Shown here in pieces: positions 52,948 through 61,410 of a stretch of DNA of 64,000 nucleotides. A program made the position numbers and the translations under genes. Where the stretch lies: the NCBI GenBank assembly GCA_020853885.1, contig JADYXZ010000017.1, positions 186,001 through 250,000 of the forward strand, in the 5' to 3' direction. Every line of letters starts with the position of its first letter. Position 1 is the first letter of the stretch. A model generated the notes under the pieces. It saw nothing but the letters and a program-made list of their open reading frames with translations, made no database searches and had not been told where the DNA came from. The DNA comes from Bradyrhizobiaceae bacterium. Lineage in GTDB: Bacteria; Pseudomonadota; Alphaproteobacteria; Rhizobiales; Xanthobacteraceae.

Positions 52948-53868
52948 ATGACGTACATGCTTTCCCGCCGTAGCCGCTTCACCCGAGCATTGCGCTTGCT
53001 GTTCCGCAAGACGTCGCGTGCCGCGCCGCCGGTCGTTCGTACCGAGCACCGTGACGGCGACGCGCGCGAAGGTGCCGACGCCGACAAGCCGCCGGAAGCC
53101 GCTTCCGTCTTTCGGGACGCGCTCGATGTGATCGAGACGGGCGCCGTGCTGATCGACTGCGAGCGCCGCGTGCAGTTTTTCAATCTGGCGTTTCGCCGCC
53201 TTGCGGGCATCGAGCCGCACACGGCCGACTCGCTCGTCTGTCTCGAGGATCTCGCCCGCAGGATTTACCGGGTGCGCGGCCACCATGGTCTGCCCGATCA
53301 GCTTGAAATCAGCATTGCCGATTGCGTGACATCCGCGTGCGGCGACGAGCCCAAGCCGTTTCAGTTCTGGCTCGGCGACGGCAGGATCATTCGGCAGACA
53401 TGCACGGTGCTCGACGAGGGAAGCCGGCTGCTGACGTATCGCGATATCACCGAGCAAACCCGGCACCGGGAAGAAATCGATTCCTTGAGAGCCGCGCTTG
53501 ATGAAGTCAGCTACGGCATCGTCGTCGTCGATGACAGGCTCCGCGCGCGCTTCATCAACAAGCCGTTCCGGCGCGCGGCCGACTTGCTGGACGACTTTGC
53601 CGACAGCAGACCGTCATTCGTCGAGATCCTCGAGCACGCGCGCCGGACGAATGCATTGCACATTCCGCCGGACGAAATCGACGAATTCATCAAACGGCGG
53701 CTGAAACTGGTTCGCGAAGGCCGTCCCGTTCTGAACAAGATGCAATTGGCGTGCGGACGGGTCATCCAGGTGCAGATCGTTCCGCTGTCCGGCGGAGGCC
53801 GGCTGTTGACCTATTGCTGTGCCAAGGAACCCGCGACTGCCGATGCTCCGGAACTCGCGCCGCAGTGA
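52948..53868 (+). CDS. PAS-domain protein without recognisable output domain
   Basis: A 306-residue protein with a basic N-terminus (about 1-30), then two PAS_7-like domains: about 58-165 (ALDVIETGAVLIDCERRVQFFN to LLTYRDITEQ) and about 177-290 (LDEVSYGIVVVDDRLRARFIN to RLLTYCCAKE). No kinase, GGDEF, EAL, HTH or receiver domain follows. It may be a signalling adaptor or a sensor stripped of its output. The ATG at 52948 is used; TTG 52942 and ATG 52957 are alternatives. Confidence 0.8.
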   Translation: MTYMLSRRSRFTRALRLLFRKTSRAAPPVVRTEHRDGDAREGADADKPPEAASVFRDALDVIETGAVLIDCERRVQFFNLAFRRLAGIEPHTADSLVCLEDLARRIYRVRGHHGLPDQLEISIADCVTSACGDEPKPFQFWLGDGRIIRQTCTVLDEGSRLLTYRDITEQTRHREEIDSLRAALDEVSYGIVVVDDRLRARFINKPFRRAADLLDDFADSRPSFVEILEHARRTNALHIPPDEIDEFIKRRLKLVREGRPVLNKMQLACGRVIQVQIVPLSGGGRLLTYCCAKEPATADAPELAPQ

Positions 53869-53888
53869 TCCACGCGGTGCGCGGCCGT

Positions 53889-54434
53889 TCAATTTGACGG
53901 TTTTGTCCTTGCGCAGGCCTTTTCGAAGGCTTCGGCCGCCGCTTTGGCGTTGTTCAATGTGAGTGAGCGCCGCTGTCCGGGAACTTCGAGGATTACTGTT
54001 TCCCCCTGCTGGAACAGGTTGAACAGCGCCGCATCGAATTTCGTCGTGCCGGCGACGTCGATTTGCTTGCGTGTCTCCGTCGAAAAAGCCGTGCCGGCGA
54101 CCTCGAAATGCGCCTTGCCGTTGCGCAGACGGATCGCTGCGCCATCTCCGGGGCGCAAGCTGCGCGAGCCGATCAGGGAAATGACGCGCAGGAGGCCGGC
54201 GTCCGGCTGGCAGGAAAACGTGATCTGGAAGTCGTCTCTGGCTTCGATCCCATAGGCGAGCGTCGGCGTGCCGAGCGCGCGCGTGTATGTCCACGTGGTG
54301 GCCGGCTTTGCCGGCACGGCTTTTGTGCCGCCCTTCGATTTTTTCGCCTGTGCCAGCGCCCCTGAGGGCGCAACACACAAGGCAGCGAACACGGTCACTG
54401 CCAGAACGGCGGCGGCGCGGCGACGGCGTCGCAT
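53889..54434 (-). CDS. Secreted protein of unknown function
   Basis: A 181-residue protein with an Arg-rich signal peptide (RRRRRAAAVLAVTVFAALCVAPSGALAQ), a short Lys/Ala linker, and a beta-rich domain (WTYTRALGTPTLAYG, DFQITFSCQPDAGLLRVIS, LFNLFQQGETVILEVPG). I do not recognise a family. It is convergent with the PAS protein gene (20 bases between stops) and divergent from tlyA. Likely periplasmic. Confidence 0.78.
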   Translation of the reverse strand: MRRRRRAAAVLAVTVFAALCVAPSGALAQAKKSKGGTKAVPAKPATTWTYTRALGTPTLAYGIEARDDFQITFSCQPDAGLLRVISLIGSRSLRPGDGAAIRLRNGKAHFEVAGTAFSTETRKQIDVAGTTKFDAALFNLFQQGETVILEVPGQRRSLTLNNAKAAAEAFEKACARTKPSN

Positions 54435-54575
54435 TCATTTCTCCGAAGTTGGGGACGGGGCGTTCCCGCCCCGCGCGCCACTTAGCATCATTTGCTCGAC
54501 CCGGCCAATTCACGCCTTCATTGATCGGAGCGCAAGAGCGCGCGAGACTTCCTGCGACCGGGAGGCAAGAACGGA

Positions 54576-55328
54576 ATGACCGCCAGGCGCCGCATGCGCA
54601 TCGACCAATTGCTCGTCGCGCGCGGCTTATTCGAGAGTCGCGCCCGCGCGCAGGCGGCGATCGAGGCCGGGCATGTTAAGGTTGACGGCGAATTGGTGAC
54701 GAAACCGTCGCAACCGGTGTCGGCCGAGGCGACGCTCGATGCGGGGCCGGCGCATCCGTATGTGTCGCGCGGCGGGGTGAAGCTTTCGGCGGCTCTTGCG
54801 CACTTCAATCTCGATCCCGAGGGAAAGGTCTGCCTCGATGTCGGCGCGTCGACGGGCGGCTTCACCGATGTGCTGCTCCGCGCCGGCGCGCGCCGTGTCT
54901 ATGCGGTGGATGTCGGCACCAGTCAGCTTTACCCTTCGCTGCGCGGTCGCGCCGACGTGGTCTCGCTCGAGAACACCGACATCCGCAAGCTCGATCCGGC
55001 GAGCCTTCCCGACAAAGTTGAATTGATTGCCGTCGACGTGAGTTTCATTTCCTTGAAGCTGATCCTGCCTGTCTTGGCCCGCTTCGCCGCGCCGGGTGCG
55101 GCGCTGATCGCGCTGATCAAGCCGCAGTTCGAAGTGGGCAGGAAATTCCTGCGCAAGGGCATTGTCCGCGATCGCGAAGCGCAAGCGGCCGTCTGCGCGG
55201 AGATCGTCGCGCTCGCTGCCTCGCTCGGCTGGGACGTGCTGGGCATGATGGAGTCGCCGATCCTCGGCGGCGACGGGAACCGCGAATTTCTCATCAGCGC
55301 GCGCCGGCCGACGCAGCAGGAAAATTGA
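54576..55328 (+). CDS. tlyA: TlyA family rRNA (cytidine-2'-O)-methyltransferase
   Basis: A 250-residue protein: N-terminal S4 RNA-binding domain (MRIDQLLVARGLFESRARAQ, VKVDGELV) and an FtsJ-like methyltransferase (VCLDVGASTGGFTDVLLRAGA, VDVSFISLKLILP, LIKPQFEVG). TlyA 2'-O-methylates cytidines in 16S and 23S rRNA and affects capreomycin sensitivity; some relatives have been called haemolysins. Location after dxs is a recurrent order in alphaproteobacteria. Confidence 0.93.
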   Translation: MTARRRMRIDQLLVARGLFESRARAQAAIEAGHVKVDGELVTKPSQPVSAEATLDAGPAHPYVSRGGVKLSAALAHFNLDPEGKVCLDVGASTGGFTDVLLRAGARRVYAVDVGTSQLYPSLRGRADVVSLENTDIRKLDPASLPDKVELIAVDVSFISLKLILPVLARFAAPGAALIALIKPQFEVGRKFLRKGIVRDREAQAAVCAEIVALAASLGWDVLGMMESPILGGDGNREFLISARRPTQQEN

Positions 55329-55457
55329 TGATTCGCGCCGCGATTTCGGCACAAAATCCCGACATCTGCCCGTCACGAAACTCAATTTTGTTGCTGCGGA
55401 AAGGAATCAAGCGGCGGCCCTTTCAATCCGGGTGCCGCCCGCTATGTTGCGCGATCC

Positions 55458-56945
55458 ATGGCGATATCGACAACGAGGTTTGCGGCCGGCGCGTCCGCGC
55501 CGGCAGGGAAGGGCCCTTGGCGGCTTGAGCTTGCCGAGACGGTCAAACTCGCCCTGCCGATCGCGCTGACCCAACTCGGCCAGATCGCCATGATGACGAC
55601 CGACCTGATGCTGGTCGGCCGGCTCGGCGACAAGGCCGTGGCCGCGTCGGCGCTCGCGCAAACCGTGCTTTTTGCCGCGTTCGTGCTCGGCATGGGCATC
55701 GTCTCGGCGGTGGCGCCGCTCGCGGCGCAAGGTTTCGGCGCGCGCCAGCCGCGGCTCGTCCGCCGCGCGTTGCGCGTCGGTCTGTGGGCCTCGCTCCTCC
55801 TCGGCATCCCGCTCACGCTCCTGCAGTTGCAGGGCGAGGCGCTGCTGCTCCTGACCGGCCAGGAGCCGGAAGCGGCCGCGCTCGCGCACCGCTATCTGAC
55901 CGGGCTCGCCTGGAGCCTGATCCCGGGCTGGTGGTTCATTGCGCTGCGCAACTTCATGGGCGCGGTCAACCGGCCCGAGCCCGCGCTCTGGATCATGCTT
56001 GCGGCGATCCCGGTGAATTTCGCGCTCGCCTATGCGCTGATCTTCGGCGAGTTCGGCTTGCCGGCGCTCGATCTCCTCGGCGCCGGCGTCGCCACCACGA
56101 TCGTCAATCTCGGCATGTGCGCGGCGACGGTCTGGGTTTGCTACGCGCGCCGGCCCTTCAAGAAGTATCGCGTGCTCGGCCACTTCTGGCGTTCCGACTG
56201 GCCGCTGTTCTGGAAGCTCATCGTGATCGGCGCGCCGATCTCCGGCATGTTCCTGCTCGAGTACGGCGTGTTCGCCGCCGCGGCCTTGCTCATGGGCTGG
56301 CTCGGCACGGCAGCACTTGCCGCGCATCAGATCGCGCTGCAGACGGCGGCCATCATGTTCATGGTGCCGTTCGGCATCTCCATGGCCGCGACCGTGCGCG
56401 TCGGCCAGGCGGTCGGCCGCGGCGACGCGCCCGGCACCCGCCGCGCCGGCTTCACCGCGCTTGCGCTCGGCGCCGCGTTCATGGCGTCGATGACGCTCCT
56501 CGTCGCACTGACGCGCCACTGGATTCCCGCGCTCTATCTCGGCGGCGAAGCCGACGCTGCGGCCGAGACGGTCGCGCTCGCGGCAAAGCTGCTTCTTCTC
56601 GGCGCGAGCTTCTTCATCTTCGACGGTATCCAGACGGTCGGCTCGGGCGCCTTGCGCGGGCTGCACGACACGCGCGTGCCGCTCGTGTTCGCCGCGATCG
56701 GTTTCTGGGTCGTGGGGTTCACCGCGGCCTACGGCCTCGGCTTCCCGCTCGGCTACGGCGCCGAAGGAATCTGGGTCGGACTCACGCTCGGACTTTTCGT
56801 GTATGCATCGCTCCTGGTCTGGCGATTCCATCGCCTGACCGCGCGGGGATATCTCCCGGCGCTCGCGGGAAGTTACGAGGGTGAGATTGACGACAATTCG
56901 CGGGAACCTTCCGCCGCAAGGCCGCTGCGATCTGCCGCGGGATAA
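55458..56945 (+). CDS. MATE family multidrug efflux transporter
   Basis: A 495-residue inner-membrane protein with about twelve helices in two homologous halves. N-terminal LAETVKLALPIALTQLGQIAMMTTDLMLVGRLG and the mirrored segment PISGMFLLEYGVFAAAALLMGWLG are typical of NorM-like MATE antiporters, which export cationic compounds using Na+ or H+. The substrate is unknown. Divided from tlyA by 129 bases without clear signals. Confidence 0.93.
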   Translation: MAISTTRFAAGASAPAGKGPWRLELAETVKLALPIALTQLGQIAMMTTDLMLVGRLGDKAVAASALAQTVLFAAFVLGMGIVSAVAPLAAQGFGARQPRLVRRALRVGLWASLLLGIPLTLLQLQGEALLLLTGQEPEAAALAHRYLTGLAWSLIPGWWFIALRNFMGAVNRPEPALWIMLAAIPVNFALAYALIFGEFGLPALDLLGAGVATTIVNLGMCAATVWVCYARRPFKKYRVLGHFWRSDWPLFWKLIVIGAPISGMFLLEYGVFAAAALLMGWLGTAALAAHQIALQTAAIMFMVPFGISMAATVRVGQAVGRGDAPGTRRAGFTALALGAAFMASMTLLVALTRHWIPALYLGGEADAAAETVALAAKLLLLGASFFIFDGIQTVGSGALRGLHDTRVPLVFAAIGFWVVGFTAAYGLGFPLGYGAEGIWVGLTLGLFVYASLLVWRFHRLTARGYLPALAGSYEGEIDDNSREPSAARPLRSAAG

Positions 56946-56996
56946 CCGCCGCGCCGCCATTTGCTGCCCGCCGTCCGGGCGGATATCCGCCACGCC

Positions 56997-58232
56997 ATGA
57001 AGCAGCAGATCGAGCGCCTCAGAATTGAACGGTTGGGTCACCGCGGCGACGGCATCGCCGAAACCGCGGAAGGCCCGGTCTATGTCCCGTATTCGCTGCC
57101 GGGCGAGACCGTCGAGGTCGAGCGCAAGGGCGACCGCGCCGAGATCGTCTCCATCGTCGAGCCGAGCCCCGACCGCGTCGAGCCGATCTGTCCTCATTTC
57201 GGCACCTGCGGCGGCTGCGCCGTCCAGCATTGGCGCGAGGAAAACTATCGCGCCTGGAAGCGTGATCTCGCCGTCACGGCGCTGGCACAGGCGGGTGTCG
57301 AGGCGGCGGTGGATGATCTGATCGACGCCCATGGCGAGGGCCGCCGCCGCGCCGTGCTGCATGCGAAGCGCGGGGGCCGGAAGGTGCTCGTCGTCGGCTT
57401 CACCGGCCGCCGCTCGCACATCGTCGTGCCGATCGACCAGTGCCCGATCTTCGCCCCGCCGCTCGACCGGGCGCTGGCGATCGCCTGGAGGCTCGCCGAG
57501 CCGCTTGAGCCCGGGGGCAAGCCGCTCGATCTGCATTTCACCGCCACCGACGGCGGGCTCGATGTCGATATCCGCGGCTCCGGCCCGGTCGAGCCGGATG
57601 TCGCCGCGGCGCTCGCCGCCGTCGCGCGCGAAGAGCGGCTTGCGCGCGTCACCCGCCACGGCGAGCTGGTCGCGCAACTGACGGAGCCGTTCCTGAAAAT
57701 CGGCAAGGCGACGGTCGTCCCGCCGCCCGGCACGTTCCTGCAGCCGACCGCCGCGGGCGAAAAGGCGCTTGCCGATCTTGTGCTGGAGGCAGTCGGTAAT
57801 GCGCGCCGCATCGCTGATCTGTTCTCCGGCATCGGCACCTTCGCACTGCGGCTCGCCGAGAATGCGCAGGTGCTTGCGGTCGATTCCGACGAGGAGGCGA
57901 TCGCCGCGCTCAACAAAGCCAAGGGCGCGCCCGGCCTGCGCCCGATCGAAACCGTGACGCGCGATCTGTTCCGCAGTCCGCTCACGGCTGGCGAGCTCGT
58001 GCCGAGCAAGGTGGTCGTGCTCGATCCGCCGCGGCAGGGCGCGGAGGCGCAGACGAAGGAGCTCGCCATCTCCGGCGCGACGCGCATTGTTTATGTCTCG
58101 TGCAACCCGGGCACCTTCGCCCGCGACGCGCGCATCCTGGTCGACAATGGCTGGAAGTCCGGCCGCATCGTCCCGGTCGATCAATTCCGCTATTCCGATC
58201 ACGTGGAGCTGGTTGGCGTCTTCGACCGATAA
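56997..58232 (+). CDS. 23S rRNA (uracil)-C5-methyltransferase-like (RlmD/RumA family)
   Basis: A 411-residue class I RNA methyltransferase. N-terminal TRAM-like domain (RLRIERLGHRGDGIA, VYVPYSLPGETVEVE), an Fe-S binding motif CPHFGTCGGCAVQHW (C-x5-C-x2-C), SAM motif RIADLFSGIGTFALRLAE, and the catalytic VLDPPRQGAE with the nucleophile in VYVSCNPGTFARD. The exact target uridine is not readable. Start at ATG 56997 (MKQQIERLRIERLG); an upstream ATG at 56961 is less likely. Confidence 0.92.
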   Translation: MKQQIERLRIERLGHRGDGIAETAEGPVYVPYSLPGETVEVERKGDRAEIVSIVEPSPDRVEPICPHFGTCGGCAVQHWREENYRAWKRDLAVTALAQAGVEAAVDDLIDAHGEGRRRAVLHAKRGGRKVLVVGFTGRRSHIVVPIDQCPIFAPPLDRALAIAWRLAEPLEPGGKPLDLHFTATDGGLDVDIRGSGPVEPDVAAALAAVAREERLARVTRHGELVAQLTEPFLKIGKATVVPPPGTFLQPTAAGEKALADLVLEAVGNARRIADLFSGIGTFALRLAENAQVLAVDSDEEAIAALNKAKGAPGLRPIETVTRDLFRSPLTAGELVPSKVVVLDPPRQGAEAQTKELAISGATRIVYVSCNPGTFARDARILVDNGWKSGRIVPVDQFRYSDHVELVGVFDR

Positions 58233-58233
58233 T

Positions 58234-59070
58234 CTAGCGCAACCCTTCGCCGCCCCAGCGCCGCTGCCACATCTGCTCGCCGATCGTGCAGGAAACGCGC
58301 GGCGGACTGACGGCCGGAATGACGTTCGCCTCGGGCGCAATGCGCGGCCCCGGCAGAATTCCCGCGACTTCAAGAATAAGCTTGTTGCGGATCGCATCGG
58401 CGAACTGGTGCCGCTCGCGCACCGGCACGAGGAACGCGCCGGGCCCGCCGATCACGCAGTCCTCGTAATAGACGTCCAACTCCGGCAGATCGATCATGGA
58501 GGTAAGCGGCGTCTTCAGCATGATCGGCAGGCCGTTGATGGTGATGCCCTTGCGCACGACGTCGTCGCGCGTCGGCTCAATCAGGTCGCCCTGATTGTTG
58601 GTGCCGTCGCCCGACACGTCGATCACGCGGCGAATGCCCTTGTACTCGGCGCCGAACAATTTCTCGGAAAATTTCAGCGCCTCGGAGATCGAGGTCCGGT
58701 ACGCGCGCCGGATCGGCGCTTCCTTCAGCTTCTGCGCGAAGAGGCTCGCGCTCGCCGGCCCATCGACCACGAGCCAGGGAACGACCACCTGCTGCTCGCC
58801 GGCGCCCGCCCATTCGACATAGGTCAGCGCGATCTTGCCAAGCGGCCCGCGCCGCATGGCGTCGAGAAACTGTTCCGAGGTGATGGCCGCGATATAGCCC
58901 TCGCGCTGCAGGGCGAGCTCGTCGTAGTCCATCGAGTAGGAGATATCGACCGCGAGCACGAGTTCGACGTCGACCTGCGGGCGCTCCTGTCCGGCGCTCG
59001 CCCCGGCGAAGCACAGAAGCGCCGCCGTCGCGGCCGCACGCCACAAAACCGGAAGACGTCGAATCATCAT
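58234..59070 (-). CDS. DUF1194 secreted von Willebrand A-like protein
   Basis: A 278-residue exported protein. Signal peptide (LWRAAATAALLCFAGASAGQ), then VDVELVLAVDISYSMDYDE with the DxSxS metal-ion-dependent adhesion site, and RRVIDVSGDGTNNQG completing the VWA fold. The C-terminus carries CVIGGPGAFL and SCTIGEQMW with cysteines. DUF1194 is mainly alphaproteobacterial and of unknown role. ATG codons at 59070 and 59067 are adjacent; GGAG precedes both. Confidence 0.9.
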   Translation of the reverse strand: MMIRRLPVLWRAAATAALLCFAGASAGQERPQVDVELVLAVDISYSMDYDELALQREGYIAAITSEQFLDAMRRGPLGKIALTYVEWAGAGEQQVVVPWLVVDGPASASLFAQKLKEAPIRRAYRTSISEALKFSEKLFGAEYKGIRRVIDVSGDGTNNQGDLIEPTRDDVVRKGITINGLPIMLKTPLTSMIDLPELDVYYEDCVIGGPGAFLVPVRERHQFADAIRNKLILEVAGILPGPRIAPEANVIPAVSPPRVSCTIGEQMWQRRWGGEGLR

Positions 59071-59162
59071 CGTCTCCGTCACTGAAGCAAAAATGCTGCC
59101 ACGCTTTCCGGGCCGAACCAAGGCGCCGAAGGGAAGGGCGGCCGCCCGCACAAAAACCGCGC

Positions 59163-60287
59163 TCAAAGCGCGATGGCTTGATCCGCCGGCATGTGGGCGA
59201 GCGCTTGCGCCTCCGCCACCGGACCGCACGTCACGCGGCCGGCATGCAGGTTGAGCCCGTTCCGCAGGTGCGGATCGTCCGCGAGCGCCTGCCGCCAGCC
59301 CTTGTCGGCGAGCGCCAGCACGAACGGCCGGGTTGCGTTGTTGAGCGCGAAGGTGGACGTGCGCGCCACCGCACCCGGCATGTTCGGCACGCAATAGTGC
59401 ACGACGCCGTCGACAAGGTAGGTCGGCTTCGAATGGCTGGTCGGCCGCGACGTCTCGGCAATGCCGCCCTGATCGATGGACACGTCGACGATCACCGAGC
59501 CGGGCAGCATCTCCTTCACCAGGGCGGCGCTGATGAGCCGCGGCGCCATCGCGCCGGGAACGAGGGCGGCGCCGATCACGAGGTCTGCGCGCTTGCAAAG
59601 ACTTTCAATTGTCTCCTCGTTCGAAACCGCCGTATTCACGCGCCCGCCGAACTGCGCTTCGATCCGTTGCAACGAATGCGGATTGCGCCCGACCACCGTC
59701 ACCTGCGCTTCCATGCCGGCGGCGATCAGCGCGGCATGGGTGGCGACAACGCCGCTGCCGAGAATGACGACTTCGCCCGGCGCGACGCCGGGAACGCCGC
59801 CGAGCAGCACGCCGCGTCCGCCGCACTCCTTCTCGAGCGCGTGGGCGCCAACCTGCGGCGCCATGCGTCCGGCAACCTCAGACATAGGCGTGAGCAGCGG
59901 CAGGCCGCCGTCCGCGTTCGTCACCGTCTCGTAGGCGATCGCGGTGACGCCCGACGCGAGCAGGGCCGCCGTCAGTTCGCGGTCGGGCGCGAGGTGCAGG
60001 TAGGTGAACAGCACTTGCCCCTTGCGCAGCCCGCTGCGTTCGCCACCGATTGGCTCCTTCACCTTCACGATCAGCTCGGCCTCAGCGAAAATCTTGCCGG
60101 GGCCGGAAACGATCTCCGCGCCCACGGCCTCATATTCGGAGTCGGCGATGCCGGCGCCTGCGCCCGCACCCGCTTCCACCAGCACCCGATGCTTGTGAGC
60201 GATAAGCTCACGCACGGTCGCGGGCACGAGACCGACCCGGTATTCGTTGTCCTTGATTTCCTTCGGGACGCCGACGAGCATCGTCAT
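59163..60287 (-). CDS. ald: Alanine dehydrogenase
   Basis: NAD-dependent interconversion of L-alanine and pyruvate plus ammonia; 374 residues. N-terminal substrate domain: GVPKEIKDNEYRVGLVP, KVKEPIGGE (catalytic Lys) and FTYLHLAPD (catalytic His). NAD domain: VAPGEVVILGSGVVATHAA; then VDVSIDQGGIAETSRPTSH and CVPNMPGAVARTSTFALNN. It lies 24 bases after the ribBX stop and may be the last gene of that operon. Confidence 0.96.
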   Translation of the reverse strand: MTMLVGVPKEIKDNEYRVGLVPATVRELIAHKHRVLVEAGAGAGAGIADSEYEAVGAEIVSGPGKIFAEAELIVKVKEPIGGERSGLRKGQVLFTYLHLAPDRELTAALLASGVTAIAYETVTNADGGLPLLTPMSEVAGRMAPQVGAHALEKECGGRGVLLGGVPGVAPGEVVILGSGVVATHAALIAAGMEAQVTVVGRNPHSLQRIEAQFGGRVNTAVSNEETIESLCKRADLVIGAALVPGAMAPRLISAALVKEMLPGSVIVDVSIDQGGIAETSRPTSHSKPTYLVDGVVHYCVPNMPGAVARTSTFALNNATRPFVLALADKGWRQALADDPHLRNGLNLHAGRVTCGPVAEAQALAHMPADQAIAL

Positions 60288-60311
60288 GCTCCATCCCGCT
60301 CCGTCGCCGCG

Positions 60312-61403
60312 TCAGCCCTCGATCGCCTCGGTCGCGGCGATCTCGATGCCGAAACCGCTCAGGCCGACATAGGTGAGGTTGCTCGAGGTCAGGAGCCGGA
60401 TCGACGAGATGCCGAGATCGCGCAGGATCTGCGCGCCGAGACCCACTTCGCGCCACTGGTTTTCCCGCACCTGCTCGGTGCTGCCGGTTCCCGGCTTGAC
60501 GACCGGAACCCCGGCCGTGCCGTCGCGCAGGAGCACGAGCACGCCTCTTCCTTCCGCCTTGAATCGGGCGAGCGAGCGGCGGAATGCGCGCGCTTCGCCG
60601 AACAGGTCGCGGACGATGTCGGCGCGATGCAGGCGCACCGCCACATCGCGCCCGTTGCCGATGCGGCCATAGACGAACGCCATGTGATAGACGGGGTCGA
60701 ACGGCGTGATGTAGGCATGTCCCGTCAGTTCGCCGATCTCGCTTTGCACCGGGAAGGTGGACACGCGCTCGACCAGCTTCTCGCGTGCCTGCCGCCAGGC
60801 GATCAGGTCGGCGATCGAGATCTGTTGCAGCTTGTGCTGTTTTGCGAACGCGGCAACCTGCGGCCCGCGCATCACCGAGCCATCGTCGTTTACGAGCTCC
60901 GCCAGCACGCCGACCAGCGGCAGCCCCGCGAGCCTGCACAGATCGACGCACGCCTCCGTATGACCGGAGCGCATCAGAACGCCGCCTTCGCGCGCGATCA
61001 GCGGGAATACGTGACCCGGCCGCACGAAGTCCACCGCGCCGATATTCGGGTTGGCGAGCGCGCGCACGGTGTTGTTGCGTTCTTCCGCGGAGATGCCGGT
61101 CGTCAACCCGTGCCGCGCATCGACCGAAACCGTGAACGCGGTGCCGAGCGGCGCGTCGTTCGCCGCTACCATCGGGTCGAGATGCAATCGGCGCGCATCC
61201 TCCACGGTCAGCGGCGCGCAGACGATGCCGCTCGTATGCCGGATGACGAAGGCCATTTTCTCCGGCGTGCAGAGCGAGGCGGCGACGAACAGGTCGCCTT
61301 CGTTCTCGCGGTCGTAGTCGTCGGTGACGACCACGATCTCGCCGCGGGCAAACGCCTCAATCGCCAAGCCGACGCTGTGGATCGTTTCGTTCATGATGTT
61401 CAT
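60312..61403 (-). CDS. ribB: 3,4-dihydroxy-2-butanone-4-phosphate synthase with inactive GCHII-like domain (RibBX)
   Basis: Makes the four-carbon precursor of riboflavin from ribulose 5-phosphate. The N-terminal DHBP synthase (about 1-205) is intact: VVVTDDYDRENEGDL (25-38), MVAANDAPLGTAFTVSVD, GISAEERNNTVRAL and LMRSGHTEACVDLCRLAG. The C-terminal domain (about 210-363) follows the GTP cyclohydrolase II fold, but the zinc cysteines are missing: the segment after AVRLHRADIV has no Cys-x-Cys. So it should not make the GTP-derived precursor; a separate RibA must exist elsewhere. Starts 7 bases after aroC. Confidence 0.9.
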   Translation of the reverse strand: MNIMNETIHSVGLAIEAFARGEIVVVTDDYDRENEGDLFVAASLCTPEKMAFVIRHTSGIVCAPLTVEDARRLHLDPMVAANDAPLGTAFTVSVDARHGLTTGISAEERNNTVRALANPNIGAVDFVRPGHVFPLIAREGGVLMRSGHTEACVDLCRLAGLPLVGVLAELVNDDGSVMRGPQVAAFAKQHKLQQISIADLIAWRQAREKLVERVSTFPVQSEIGELTGHAYITPFDPVYHMAFVYGRIGNGRDVAVRLHRADIVRDLFGEARAFRRSLARFKAEGRGVLVLLRDGTAGVPVVKPGTGSTEQVRENQWREVGLGAQILRDLGISSIRLLTSSNLTYVGLSGFGIEIAATEAIEG

Positions 61404-61410
61404 ATTGCAC

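Noticed and set aside
55407..58397. A 996-codon open frame on the minus strand opposite the MATE and RlmD-like genes
   Set aside because: Composition is Arg/His/Asp/Glu-rich without any domain pattern, and it lies exactly antisense to two well-recognised genes; high G+C at third codon positions makes such mirror frames.
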